Numbered from the stretch's first letter, positions 12,946 through 21,234 are shown. The stretch: DNA of 32,747 bases from Anaerolineae bacterium (GCA_020433835.1 JAGRBY010000012.1:1-32747); one strand, 5' to 3'. Program-made: numbers and translations. Notes: generated from the sequence alone by a model not told the origin.

Positions 12946-13773
12946 TTTTTTGTGACAGGACCAGTGCAAAAATGTGTGACGTATCGAGGGCGGTTAGTCC
13001 TGTCTTTGTTCCCAGGCATTGGGCTTTTGGACCGTGCCTTTGAGGAATTAGGGTTTTGTGTTGTCCGTGGACCTGACTTGTTATGGGGCGGTGACATACG
13101 CCAATTTCACCCACCAGGTAATCTGTTTTGGGGGATTATAGGCGGTTCGCCGTGCCAAGAATTCAGCGGGTTAAGACGACTTCCGCCTACCGGTTACGGG
13201 ATAGAAATGCTGTCAGAATTCCTCCGGACGGTCACAGAAGCACAGCCCGAATGGTGGTTACTGGAGAACGTTGCCAGGGTTCCCAGCGTGACTGAGCTGA
13301 GCAGCAAGTTTTCTATCGAGGTCGGTCACACCTACGTTACCCAGCGCTTTGAAATTGATCAGGGATGGTACTGCAAAACGCGCCGGCTGCGTCACATTCA
13401 GTTTGGCAGCAAGTCTGGTCGGCTGTTAAATGTGTCTCGGCGACCGCTGAATTTAAATTGTGACCCAGCAGCCACGGCCAACGATGATCGCTCATTTCGA
13501 GAGCTGTGCAGGCTACAAGGGTTACCTGATGATTTTGACCTGCCTTTCAAGGTTTCAGACAAAAAACGGGTTGTAGGAAACGGAGTACCGTTGCAAATGG
13601 GTCGTGTCCTTGCGGTCGCAGTTTTGGAAACGTTCAGCAGCTCGGTCACAGATAACCAATCACGCTGCAAATGTGGCTGTGGTAGAATTGTGACTGGCCG
13701 GCGAAAGTATTCAGGTGCAGCCTGTAGGAAACGTGCCCAGAGAAAGCGTGACTTGGACAGGCAAGAAATTTAA
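12928..13773 (+). CDS. Orphan C5-cytosine DNA methyltransferase with C-terminal zinc finger
   Basis: 281 aa. Motif I 'LSLFPGIGLLDRAF', motif IV 'GGSPCQEFSG' with the catalytic Cys, motif VI 'LLENV', motif VIII-like 'KTRRLRHIQFG', 'RELCRLQGLPDDF' (IX region) and motif X 'VVGNGVPLQMGRVLA' are all present, so it should be active. The variable region is short. A C-terminal 'CKCGCGRIVTGRRKY...ACRKRAQRKR' finger may help DNA targeting. No cognate restriction enzyme is nearby, so it probably protects element DNA from host restriction. The N-terminus is a Ser-5 run from an AGT repeat that can pair with the upstream ACT repeat. Confidence 0.9.
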   Translation: MSSSSSFFVTGPVQKCVTYRGRLVLSLFPGIGLLDRAFEELGFCVVRGPDLLWGGDIRQFHPPGNLFWGIIGGSPCQEFSGLRRLPPTGYGIEMLSEFLRTVTEAQPEWWLLENVARVPSVTELSSKFSIEVGHTYVTQRFEIDQGWYCKTRRLRHIQFGSKSGRLLNVSRRPLNLNCDPAATANDDRSFRELCRLQGLPDDFDLPFKVSDKKRVVGNGVPLQMGRVLAVAVLETFSSSVTDNQSRCKCGCGRIVTGRRKYSGAACRKRAQRKRDLDRQEI

Positions 13774-13813
13774 TTTTCGTATAGTATACAACCCAGGCCA
13801 AAAAGGGGATACC

Positions 13814-14038
13814 GTGAAGAAGAAGCCAAAGCCAAAATACTACTTAAGGCGGTCATTTAACTATGACGACTGGTTCTGTATCTGTCAGGTGAGCAATAAT
13901 GTTATGGTTGCAGAGATACCGGAAAAGGTGGTTGCTGAATTGGTTTTGGACTTCCTAAACGACCTACCCAGGGGGATGATAGAACGGGCTAAGGTTGGGG
14001 TTATCTATAAACACATCAAGAAAAATAAACCGAAGTAA
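13814..14038 (+). CDS. Small hypothetical protein at the right end
   Basis: 74 aa from a GTG at 13814 with AAGGGG upstream; the open frame extends further 5' into the methylase end without a start signal. Basic at both ends ('VKKKPKPKYYLRRSF' and 'YKHIKKNKPK') with a hydrophobic middle ('VVAELVLDFLNDLPRGMIER'). It is the last gene of the early operon and its 3' end forms one arm of the hairpin with the right repeat. Given its basic nature and position next to the att site, a DNA-binding role (for instance in excision) is conceivable but unsupported by similarity. Confidence 0.55.
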   Translation: MKKKPKPKYYLRRSFNYDDWFCICQVSNNVMVAEIPEKVVAELVLDFLNDLPRGMIERAKVGVIYKHIKKNKPK

Positions 14039-14074
14039 AGCTTTTTTTTGAAATCATTTTACTTCGTTTATTAG
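14024..14074 (+). promoter_or_regulatory. Hairpin formed by the right repeat and an inverted copy (candidate folded att / terminator)
   Basis: AATAAAC-C-GAAGTAAA (14024-14039) pairs with TTTACTTCGTTTATT (14058-14072), 15 bp with one bulged C and an 18-nt loop containing T8. The left arm spans the stop codon of the last gene and the right arm is the att-core repeat. It may terminate the early operon, and could also make a double-stranded att site from single-stranded DNA. Confidence 0.55.
14057..14074 (+). repeat. Right 18-bp direct repeat (candidate attR core)
   Basis: TTTTACTTCGTTTATTAG, identical to 2246-2263. The bases beyond it (AGATTACCCG...) lead into the 3' end of the P450 gene, 35 bp away. 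Confidence 0.65.
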
Positions 14075-14108
14075 AGATTACCCGAAATAAAACTTGTTAC
14101 TATTGAGA

Positions 14109-15302
14109 TTATCCGTTTTTTATTACTAATTTACTGTAGCCTGGAAAACTTGTGTGTCTGGTGTATTTTCTGGCACTGATCTGAGGATTTGGGAAACGTG
14201 CAAACAATCTTTCATAAATGTACGAAAGTTCATGATGGGTTAATTGTGCGCCTAGGCAATAGTGTGGGCCGGCCCCAAACCAAAAAGCTCGGTATTGCGG
14301 CGGATATTGCCGCTCTAAGTTGTAATCCATCGCGTTTTCAAAATACGAGTCATTGCGAAGCATATTGACTAACATAATGAGAACTCGTCTATGCGCAATA
14401 AACTTCTTGTTGTTTACGGTGGTGTTTTGTTTGACACCATGGACAATGAGCGGCGCAGGTGAAGTGATTCTCAAACCCTCTGAGATAGCCTGTGGTAACA
14501 AATTTTGGTTTTGGGCAATGAAACGCCATTTCAAATCATCAATCATGATCGCGGCAATGCGAGGCATGGCGGAGGCAACGGTTTCAGTACCGGCAACAAT
14601 AAGGGTTACCAACAATGCTTTTGCTTCATCGAATGTCAAACCATCTTCTTTTAGCCTGCTCATAACAGAATTTTTCAAGATATGCTTACTTGTATAATAT
14701 TCTTCTATCAGTGAGCAGAATTTTTGATAGGCTTTTTCACCTTTCTTCTTCTGAGCAAGGGTTGGATAAATCTGGGTGATGCTCAACATTCTTGTCAATT
14801 CGTCACTTAAATCGGCGACCGTTTCAATTAGGGTTTCAAAACCTTTGTGCTTGTGAGACATTCCCATCATATGGCAGCTCAATCTACTCGTACACCTTTT
14901 TGCTAACCTGACCAAATCGACCTCTTTATCCTCCTTGATAAACTGAAACTCAGGTGCCAGAGCTTCCTCAACCATTTTCTGTAAATAGTGAGGCTGAAAA
15001 ATCAAGAGTAACGCGCGTCTGAGATCTCTGTGTTTTTTACCTTCCATGTTAAAGAGAGCCGGAGCCTCACGCCCCATTATCTCAGAGATCAAATACCCCA
15101 AGCCGCCGGCGTGAGCCAGACTGAAATTTTCAGTATCCAATAATATTTTCTTGGCAATTTCAATGTCATTGACAAAGTAAGTTTTGTTGAAGGGTAAATA
15201 GACAACTCGGCCGAAATAATGACTTGCCATGCCAATGAAATATTGTAAAGGATGGTTGTGCCAATAGAGGGCTACTTCGTGAAAGCGGGCTTTCGGAGTC
15301 AT
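14109..15302 (-). CDS. Cytochrome P450
   Basis: 397 aa, a complete soluble bacterial-type P450. The I-helix oxygen-activation motif is 'AGTET' (237-241), the K-helix ExxR is 'EGLR' (275-278), and the heme loop is 'FGAGPHYCLGAQL' with Cys349 as the thiolate ligand. Substrate is unknown. No ferredoxin or reductase gene is adjacent, so redox partners must be elsewhere. It is divergent from the sulfotransferase gene (77-bp intergenic) and opens an AT-rich cluster with GT-like enzymes, suggesting oxidation of a lipid or isoprenoid before sulfation or glycosylation. The start ATG lacks a strong ribosome site. Confidence 0.92.
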   Translation of the reverse strand: MTPKARFHEVALYWHNHPLQYFIGMASHYFGRVVYLPFNKTYFVNDIEIAKKILLDTENFSLAHAGGLGYLISEIMGREAPALFNMEGKKHRDLRRALLLIFQPHYLQKMVEEALAPEFQFIKEDKEVDLVRLAKRCTSRLSCHMMGMSHKHKGFETLIETVADLSDELTRMLSITQIYPTLAQKKKGEKAYQKFCSLIEEYYTSKHILKNSVMSRLKEDGLTFDEAKALLVTLIVAGTETVASAMPRIAAIMIDDLKWRFIAQNQNLLPQAISEGLRITSPAPLIVHGVKQNTTVNNKKFIAHRRVLIMLVNMLRNDSYFENAMDYNLERQYPPQYRAFWFGAGPHYCLGAQLTHHELSYIYERLFARFPNPQISARKYTRHTSFPGYSKLVIKNG

Positions 15303-15379
15303 GCGTCGTTCTTTGTATAGAGTAAACCAATTGTTTTCTTCATGCGTAAATCCTTATAAAAGGTGATTATAACACGTCT

Positions 15380-16321
15380 ATGTTAACAGCAACTGGTCGA
15401 TATTATCTTCAAAATTCACTAAGAACAGTAGCGGTAATGACAACAATACTTCCGAGAAAGACACTAAAAAAAGTACGCAATATAACCTATAACCCTAATA
15501 ATACGGTCATAATTTTCGGTGCCCCGAGAAGTGGCACGACATGGTTGGCTAACATAATTTCTAAGGCAACCCATAGCGAGGTTATTTTTGAACCTTTTTC
15601 ACCAATGGCAAAGGGTCTCTTTTTGCCAGTAAAATCTGCCACTTCAACGCATTGGGCGAAACCTTATGTTCGTAATAGTGACCAGCTTAATTCCTTATAC
15701 GATATCGATGCAATCTTAAATGGGCATAACTTAAAGCTTTGGTCAGAAATCGGCAATGTATCTATATTTCCCCGGCAGAACTTAGTTTTAAAGACAATTC
15801 ACGGTTCGCTTATAATTCCAGAAATATATCAACTGTACCAAAATAAGCTTATTTACATTGAAAGAAATCCCTATGCTGTTGTTTGTTCTCAATTGAATAG
15901 TTTTGGTGGAAAACAATACCAATATCTCAATGGGCTGCTTAAAAACCAGCTATTGGTTCAAGACTGGTTAAAACCGTGGTTGCGTGAATTATCTTCAATT
16001 CATTGTTTAGTTGAAGAGTATGCGGCAGTTTTGGCGATAGAGACATATATCACGAAAAATAAAATGAAAGGGATTCCTTATAAAAAGGTATCCTATGAAT
16101 CATTAGTTCTTGATCCTGAAAATCAACTAAAGACTATTCTGGATTGGGTTGCTAAGGCGTATCGATTAGACAATATCAATTTCAACAAACAAAGCTTCAC
16201 CAGCTTTACCCTCAAGAAGAAAAAACGTGATCTGCTAGACGGCTGGAAAACAACATTGAGTCGCTCGGAAAAAGCTTTAATCAAGAAGTGGCACAATAAT
16301 TTTGGTTTAGATAACCTCTAA
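15380..16321 (+). CDS. PAPS-dependent sulfotransferase family protein
   Basis: Up to 313 aa. The 5'-phosphosulfate loop is 'GAPRSGTTWL' (47-56) and the 3'-phosphate motif is 'YIERNPYAVVCSQLNSF', both typical of sulfotransferases using 3'-phosphoadenylyl sulfate. The first 20-30 residues are not conserved-looking, and an ATG at 15437 is an alternative start. It is divergent from the P450 gene and its 3' end overlaps the convergent hydrolase-like gene by 41 bp. The likely acceptor is a hydroxyl group, perhaps one made by the P450. Substrate is not deducible. Confidence 0.85.
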   Translation: MLTATGRYYLQNSLRTVAVMTTILPRKTLKKVRNITYNPNNTVIIFGAPRSGTTWLANIISKATHSEVIFEPFSPMAKGLFLPVKSATSTHWAKPYVRNSDQLNSLYDIDAILNGHNLKLWSEIGNVSIFPRQNLVLKTIHGSLIIPEIYQLYQNKLIYIERNPYAVVCSQLNSFGGKQYQYLNGLLKNQLLVQDWLKPWLRELSSIHCLVEEYAAVLAIETYITKNKMKGIPYKKVSYESLVLDPENQLKTILDWVAKAYRLDNINFNKQSFTSFTLKKKKRDLLDGWKTTLSRSEKALIKKWHNNFGLDNL

Positions 16322-16934
16322 TTATTTCTTTTACCCTTTCGTTTTTATAATAGTCCATATGACCGCAATCAACCCAGTAATTTACCCTCGTTTTGTCGAA
16401 TAATCGGGATATATAGTCAGGGCGACCTTTAATCGTGATAAGTTCCATGTTGTCTCTGCCCGGAATAGGGGCTGATGTTACCGGACCTAACGCAAAAACT
16501 GTGATTTTGCATCCACAATCTTGCCGCAGATAGATAAGGCTTTTGACCAGCATCTGCAACCCCAAACTTCCGGTTACGATATAAATTTGACTGCATTGAT
16601 TTACATAGAGAGACAAATGTTTATAAACCAACTCCCCATACGTTTTGTCTAACAGACTAAGCAGGTATTGATAGCCATTATTAACACTCGCTTGGACTAT
16701 ATTTGGCATTTCAGCCCCAGGATATTGGTGCTTCTTGTTATAGGGAAAATTGGTTTTTAAGGTTGGTATGCCAAAATTTTCAAAAATAGAGAGCAGCGCC
16801 CATTGCTCTTCTGTTAGTTCAGAATGCCGCAGAGAACTTTGGCCGGTTAGAATGAATGCGATACATTCCAATTTAGAGCAAGCGAAGCTGTCTTGAGGGT
16901 TTAGTGTTGAAAGCAACTTTTTATAGCGGTTCAC
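16281..16934 (-). CDS. Alpha/beta-hydrolase-like protein
   Basis: 217 aa beginning with GTG at 16934 (start uncertain). A plausible hydrolase/acyltransferase triad is visible: Ser123 in 'IVTGSLGLQML' after a beta strand, Asp173 in 'KGRPDYISRLF' and His192 in 'VDCGHMDYY'. The N-terminal 'IAFILTGQSS' fits the oxyanion strand. The nucleophile elbow is TGSLG rather than the canonical GxSxG. It could be an esterase or an acyl-transfer enzyme of the neighbouring lipid-type pathway. The gene is convergent with the sulfotransferase (41-bp overlap) and divergent from the glycosyltransferases. Confidence 0.65.
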   Translation of the reverse strand: MNRYKKLLSTLNPQDSFACSKLECIAFILTGQSSLRHSELTEEQWALLSIFENFGIPTLKTNFPYNKKHQYPGAEMPNIVQASVNNGYQYLLSLLDKTYGELVYKHLSLYVNQCSQIYIVTGSLGLQMLVKSLIYLRQDCGCKITVFALGPVTSAPIPGRDNMELITIKGRPDYISRLFDKTRVNYWVDCGHMDYYKNERVKEIIRGYLNQNYCATS

Positions 16935-16963
16935 AAATCTAATCCAAAGTCAGATAATCTACA

Positions 16964-18133
16964 ATGAAACCATTCATACTATTTTTACTCTGTTTTTTTC
17001 TGGTAAGTCGAGGGCTAAAATTTATAGCCATACTACGCTTCCTTCATACTGGCGAGAGTCCATCAACAGTTAACCCCTCACTGAGTTTGATTCAGCCTAT
17101 CTCTAGAGGAGCTACAAACTTGAAAAAAAACTTGGTTTCTCGTTTCAGACAAACAAAAATATCAAACATCCACCATCTTCTCGTTTGTGATGCCCTGGAT
17201 TTCGAATCAATTAACCTCTGCAAAAAGCTTCAAACTCAATATAACGACAAGCATATCACGCTTTTAATTTTTCCACGAGGAGAAAATGAAGTTGCATCAA
17301 AAATTTCTAAGATGAACCTCGCCCTGCAAGTAGCAAAAGGTGAAGTAGTTGGTTTCATTGATGATGACATCGAACTTTACGAGAACTGTCTATTTGATTT
17401 AGTCCAGAACTTGTTTGCCCACACGGATACAGGTGTTGTTTTTGGCTTGCCCATAGCCGTGAGCCAGGAAAATATCTGGTCAACGATAAATACAATGTTT
17501 GTAAACACGCAAGCCTTTTTTTTATATATCCCCCTAACCTATCTGATAAATCCGTTTACCATTACCGGCCATATATATTTGCTAAAAAGAGACATGTTTG
17601 ACGAAGTAGGCGGCTTTCTCGAAATGGACAATCAATTTCACGATGATAACGCGTTAGCAGTGCGATTAATGCACCATGGCTATACCTGTTTACAAACTAA
17701 AGTTACCTACAAAGTTCATAACTACTTAGCCACAATGGGCTTGCTGAACAAGCAACTAAAAAGATGGTTTATGATGCCCAGAAAATCGATCTTGCAAAAC
17801 GCCACAGCGTCTCAACAGATAGTTACGTCAATATTATCACTGGACTTCTTTATTCCCTTCTTGGCCCTAATATTGGCTATCACTTCTATGTCGCCTACGA
17901 CCATTACCAGTTTTGCTTTTATCCTGGCCATCTTTATTCTGATCGACCAAATCCATCTCAAATACAACCTTAAACTCCCCTTCAAAATACAGGATATCCT
18001 CCTCTACCCTTTCGTTGTTTGTATTATTCCCTTGATAGTATTGATGACCTTAATTACCCCTAACCCTCATGTCTATTGGCGTGAACAAAAAATAAAACTG
18101 AAAGACAAAGGGTTTTTTGAGGTTGTGAAATGA
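16964..18133 (+). CDS. GT21/GT2-type membrane glycosyltransferase (ceramide-glucosyltransferase-like)
   Basis: 389 aa. An N-terminal hydrophobic anchor is followed by a GT-A domain: 'SLIQPISRGATNLKKNL', 'HHLLVCDALD', DDD at 133-135 ('GFIDDDIEL'), 'GVVFGLPIAV', 'FTITGHIYLLKRDMFDEVGG', catalytic Asp pair 'FHDDNAL' (227-228) and QLKRW (264-268), the QxxRW motif. C-terminal membrane helices follow. This order matches ceramide glucosyltransferases and related bacterial enzymes that put a sugar on a lipid acceptor at the membrane. It overlaps the paralogous next gene by 4 bp. Sugar and acceptor are unknown. Confidence 0.82.
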   Translation: MKPFILFLLCFFLVSRGLKFIAILRFLHTGESPSTVNPSLSLIQPISRGATNLKKNLVSRFRQTKISNIHHLLVCDALDFESINLCKKLQTQYNDKHITLLIFPRGENEVASKISKMNLALQVAKGEVVGFIDDDIELYENCLFDLVQNLFAHTDTGVVFGLPIAVSQENIWSTINTMFVNTQAFFLYIPLTYLINPFTITGHIYLLKRDMFDEVGGFLEMDNQFHDDNALAVRLMHHGYTCLQTKVTYKVHNYLATMGLLNKQLKRWFMMPRKSILQNATASQQIVTSILSLDFFIPFLALILAITSMSPTTITSFAFILAIFILIDQIHLKYNLKLPFKIQDILLYPFVVCIIPLIVLMTLITPNPHVYWREQKIKLKDKGFFEVVK

Positions 18134-19284
18134 GCCTGCTGCTATCAGCCATTTTGATTATTTTAGAGATTTGTCGCTACTTACTCGTCGAGTTGTTCTT
18201 TTTTCGAAAAAAGACAAACACGACGCTCTCAGCGAGAGACACAATTTCGGTTCTCCAGCCCCTATTGAGTGGCGATGCAGAATTGTGGTCCAACCTAAGG
18301 CACAACGTAACTGTCGACCAAAACTTAAACACGGAATGGATCTGGTTAGTTGACGCATCGGACAGTAACGGTCTACAGGGCTGCCGGCAGCTAATCAACG
18401 ATTTTCCGAACAAGAAAATTCGCTTGGTAGTGTGTCCCGCTGCCCCGGAAAACGTTAACCCAAAAGTTTTCAAACTGAACATCGGAGTCCGCGCAACACA
18501 AGCAAAATACATTGCCGTCCTTGACGACGATACAATGATTACCCCGCAACTATTAACCGAAAGTATGGCGACGTTAAAATCGGAAGCAGCGGATTTAGTT
18601 TTCGGTTTACCCTACTACATCAGTAAATCGACCATATGGTCAAGATTAGTAGCGAGTTTTGTAAACAGCAGCAGCCTGCTGTCATACATTCCCTATACCT
18701 TCTTTTTGAAACCATTTACTATAAATGGCATGTATTATATGACCTCAAGACAAACGCTCGTCAGTAACGATGTCTTTAAACAAATCGAAAATGAGCTATG
18801 CGATGATTACGCTATTGCACAGTTCTATAGTCTTCGTGGCTTAAAACTCCACCAAACACCGCTGTTACATCCCTTAAACGCCAAAGTCGAATCATTTAGC
18901 CAGTTTAGCAAGCTTTTGCGTCGATGGTTCTTATTTCCGATGGTCTCACTGATACCGCAATTAAGCTTTCACCAACTTGCCGTGTTTTTATCATCTATCC
19001 TTGTGCCGGTATTTACTATGTGGACCGGCATCACCTTGCTCATTACCGTTCCAAAAACGTCAGCCAGGGTATCCGCATTTTTACTACTTCTAACAAAAAC
19101 AGGTATATTGGCTTTGGTTAATAAAAGATATCTCAACAATGTTGATTCCGTTTTATCTATGGTCTGTATGCAGCTCATAACACCACTCTACATTTTGTTG
19201 GCGTTGATAGGCCCCAGAGAAATCACATGGAGAGACAAACGCATCAAAGTGCTACCCTCAAATAAGATGAGAATAATTTCGTAG
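18130..19284 (+). CDS. Second GT21/GT2-type membrane glycosyltransferase
   Basis: 384 aa, a diverged paralogue of the preceding protein with the same layout: N-terminal TM helix, 'SVLQPLLSGD', 'WIWLVDASDS', DDD at 132-134 ('AVLDDDTM'), 'DLVFGLPYYI', 'PFTINGMYYMTSRQ', Asp pair 'LCDDYAI' (225-226) and 'LLRRW' where the usual Gln of QxxRW is Leu. Several C-terminal TM helices follow, ending 'ITWRDKRIKVLP'. The ATG overlaps the stop of the first gene (ATGA). The pair may form a heterodimer or add two sugars in turn. The missing Gln could mean altered or lost activity. Confidence 0.8.
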   Translation: MSLLLSAILIILEICRYLLVELFFFRKKTNTTLSARDTISVLQPLLSGDAELWSNLRHNVTVDQNLNTEWIWLVDASDSNGLQGCRQLINDFPNKKIRLVVCPAAPENVNPKVFKLNIGVRATQAKYIAVLDDDTMITPQLLTESMATLKSEAADLVFGLPYYISKSTIWSRLVASFVNSSSLLSYIPYTFFLKPFTINGMYYMTSRQTLVSNDVFKQIENELCDDYAIAQFYSLRGLKLHQTPLLHPLNAKVESFSQFSKLLRRWFLFPMVSLIPQLSFHQLAVFLSSILVPVFTMWTGITLLITVPKTSARVSAFLLLLTKTGILALVNKRYLNNVDSVLSMVCMQLITPLYILLALIGPREITWRDKRIKVLPSNKMRIIS

Positions 19285-19476
19285 GCGGCACTGAATCCAT
19301 ACAACCGGCACATTCTCTACCTTTAATTTTTTTCTATGTCGAAATACTATGCGAAATCTTCACCTCAAAGCAAATGGCATATTTCTACGCCCTGTGATAC
19401 AATTCCCTTTACCTTAATCCCCAATTCATAAAAACACGGGCACTCCCCGTTAAAAAGTATTAAAGAAAGAAAGTAT
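19285..19476 (+). promoter_or_regulatory. 192-bp intergenic region, promoter of the VUT-era-galK group
   Basis: The region marks a shift from the AT-rich cluster to GC-richer core genes. A -10-like TACAAT (preceded by TGTGA) is visible near 19400 with a weak -35, and 'AAAGAAAGAAAG' lies just before the ATG at 19477. Nothing else is evident. Confidence 0.35.
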
Positions 19477-20199
19477 ATGACCACAACCAACCGAGCTTAC
19501 AAATACTACGATTTTATCACCGCCTTGTTTGTCGCAGTGCTGCTTATCAGCAATATCGCCTCATCCGCCAAAATCATCGACTGGGGCATCTCGATTTTCG
19601 GGCTGCCACTTGCCTTTGACGCCGGCACCCTCCTCTTCCCCATCAGCTACATTTTCGGAGATATCCTAACCGAAGTCTACGGCTACAAAAAAGCCCGACG
19701 CGTTATCTGGTCCGGCTTTGGCGCGGCCCTGCTGATGGCGCTGACCTTCTGGATCGTCGGCTTGATGCCCGGCGAAGCCTTCTGGCAAGAATACGCCGGC
19801 CAAAACGCCTATGATGCTATCTTGGGCGGTGTGGCGACCGGCGGCATTGTCATCGCCAGTCTGGGCGCTTATTTTGCCGGCGAATTTTCAAACAGCTATA
19901 TTCTGGCCCGCATGAAGGTCGAGATGCAAGGCCGCCAACTGTGGGCGCGAACCATCGGCAGCACGATGGTCGGCGAAGGTGTCGACACCGTTATATTCAT
20001 TATTTTAGCCGCTCTGTTTGGCGTCTTCCCCTGGGAAATCGTCTCTAGCCTGATCATCGCCAACTACATCTTCAAAGTCGCTATCGAAATACTCTTTACG
20101 CCCATCACCTACGCTATCGTCGGCTTTTTGAAGAAATCCGAGCAGGAAGATTATTACGACCGCGAAACCGATTTCAATCCTTTTTCTCTGGCCTCCTAA
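19477..20199 (+). CDS. yhhQ: Queuosine precursor transporter (VUT family, YhhQ-like)
   Basis: 240 aa with about six membrane helices and VUT-family signatures: 'LFVAVLLISNIASSAKII', 'FDAGTLLFPISYIFGDILTE', 'VYGYKKARRVIWSGF', 'GRQLWARTIGSTMVGEGVDT' and 'YIFKVAIEILFTPITY'. The family takes up 7-deazaguanine precursors (preQ0/preQ1) or queuine for tRNA modification. Only 3 bp separate it from era, so they are probably co-transcribed. The charged tail 'EQEDYYDRETDFNPFSLAS' is cytosolic. Precise ligand is by family inference. Confidence 0.88.
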   Translation: MTTTNRAYKYYDFITALFVAVLLISNIASSAKIIDWGISIFGLPLAFDAGTLLFPISYIFGDILTEVYGYKKARRVIWSGFGAALLMALTFWIVGLMPGEAFWQEYAGQNAYDAILGGVATGGIVIASLGAYFAGEFSNSYILARMKVEMQGRQLWARTIGSTMVGEGVDTVIFIILAALFGVFPWEIVSSLIIANYIFKVAIEILFTPITYAIVGFLKKSEQEDYYDRETDFNPFSLAS

Positions 20200-20202
20200 C
20201 CC

Positions 20203-21234
20203 ATGTCTGATCCCTTTGAATTTCTTGAACAACTTGAACATGACGATGAAGAAGCCCCGCTGCTGATTGATGACTCGCTGCCTGAGAATCACCGTTCTGG
20301 CTTTGTGGCCGTGGTTGGTCGACCAAACGTCGGCAAATCAACCTTAATGAACCGGCTGCTTGGCCAAAAGGTAGCGATTGTCAGCCACAAGCCCCAAACC
20401 ACACGGAACCAACTGCTGGGTATTCTTACCCTACCCTCCAGCCTCCACCCCCACATCACCGCCCCCGCCCAAATAGTCTTTACCGATACACCTGGCATCC
20501 ACGTGCCGCATAACAAACTGGGCCAGTTTTTGGTCGATACCGCCCTCGAAACCATCCCCGATGCCGATGTTGTGCTCTGGCTGGTCGACGCCAGCGAGCC
20601 GCCCAGCGATGAAGATCGCCTGGTCGCGACGGCCATCGCCGAAGCGCAGGCCAAAATCACCCAACAAGGCGACTCCCCTACCCCGGTGCTCCTGGTTCTC
20701 AACAAGGTAGACCTGCTCTCCGCCGAACAGCGGCTCAACATCGAGCAGCCCTTCCTGGCTCTCGCTCCGGTCAACGACTGGTTGGTGACGTCAGCCATTC
20801 AGGCCGATGACATGAACAACGTCATTCGCTTGCTCATCGACCACCTCCCGCTTGGCCCGCGCTATTTCCCTGAAGACCAAGTTACTGACCAGCAAACCCG
20901 CTTTATGGTCGCCGAACTCATTCGCGAGGCCGCCCTGACCGTGCTGCACCAGGAAGTTCCCCACGCTCTGGCCGTTTATGTAACCGAATTCAAGCACCGC
21001 AGCGAAACGATGATCTATATTGGGGCTAATATTGTTGTTGAGCGTAAATCACAAAAAGGAATTGTTATCGGCAACGCCGGCCGCAACCTAAAGCAAATTG
21101 GCCAACTGGCCCGCACCCAGATCCAGGAGCTTGTAGGCACCAAAGTCTACCTGGAACTGTGGGTTAAGATCAGGCCCAAGTGGCGCAAGAAAGAGAACGA
21201 ACTGCGTTGGCTCGGCTATACAAAAAACACCTAA
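20203..21234 (+). CDS. era: GTPase Era
   Basis: 343 aa, an essential GTPase that binds 16S rRNA and helps 30S maturation. G1 'GRPNVGKST', G2 region 'PQTTRNQ', G3 'DTPG', G4 'NKVD' and a C-terminal KH domain ('SQKGIVIGNAGRNLKQIG', 'LWVKIRPKWRKKENELRWLGY') are all present. It carries an acidic N-terminal extension of about 30 residues ('DPFEFLEQLEHDDEEAPLL') beyond the usual Era start, a modest oddity. It sits between the VUT transporter and galK on one strand. Confidence 0.95.
   Translation: MSDPFEFLEQLEHDDEEAPLLIDDSLPENHRSGFVAVVGRPNVGKSTLMNRLLGQKVAIVSHKPQTTRNQLLGILTLPSSLHPHITAPAQIVFTDTPGIHVPHNKLGQFLVDTALETIPDADVVLWLVDASEPPSDEDRLVATAIAEAQAKITQQGDSPTPVLLVLNKVDLLSAEQRLNIEQPFLALAPVNDWLVTSAIQADDMNNVIRLLIDHLPLGPRYFPEDQVTDQQTRFMVAELIREAALTVLHQEVPHALAVYVTEFKHRSETMIYIGANIVVERKSQKGIVIGNAGRNLKQIGQLARTQIQELVGTKVYLELWVKIRPKWRKKENELRWLGYTKNT

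Larger units (their letters stand above)
2246..14074. mobile_element. Integrated virus-like element, ~11.8 kb, no visible integrase
   Basis: The interval is bounded by identical 18-bp direct repeats (2246-2263 and 14057-14074). Inside, genes are split into a minus-strand virion-like arm (2321-7752, plus hicBA) and a plus-strand replication/modification arm (8774-14038) that diverge from a regulatory hub at 8.5 kb. Fibre, XkdW-like, VirE helicase, CHC2 zinc finger, nuclease and orphan C5 methylase genes are phage hallmarks. Outside the repeats the genes are metabolic. No tyrosine or serine recombinase, transposase, portal, terminase or recognisable capsid protein is encoded. It may be a small unclassified virus, a satellite, or a decayed prophage. 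Clean gene overlaps and intact reading frames argue against advanced decay. Confidence 0.72.
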
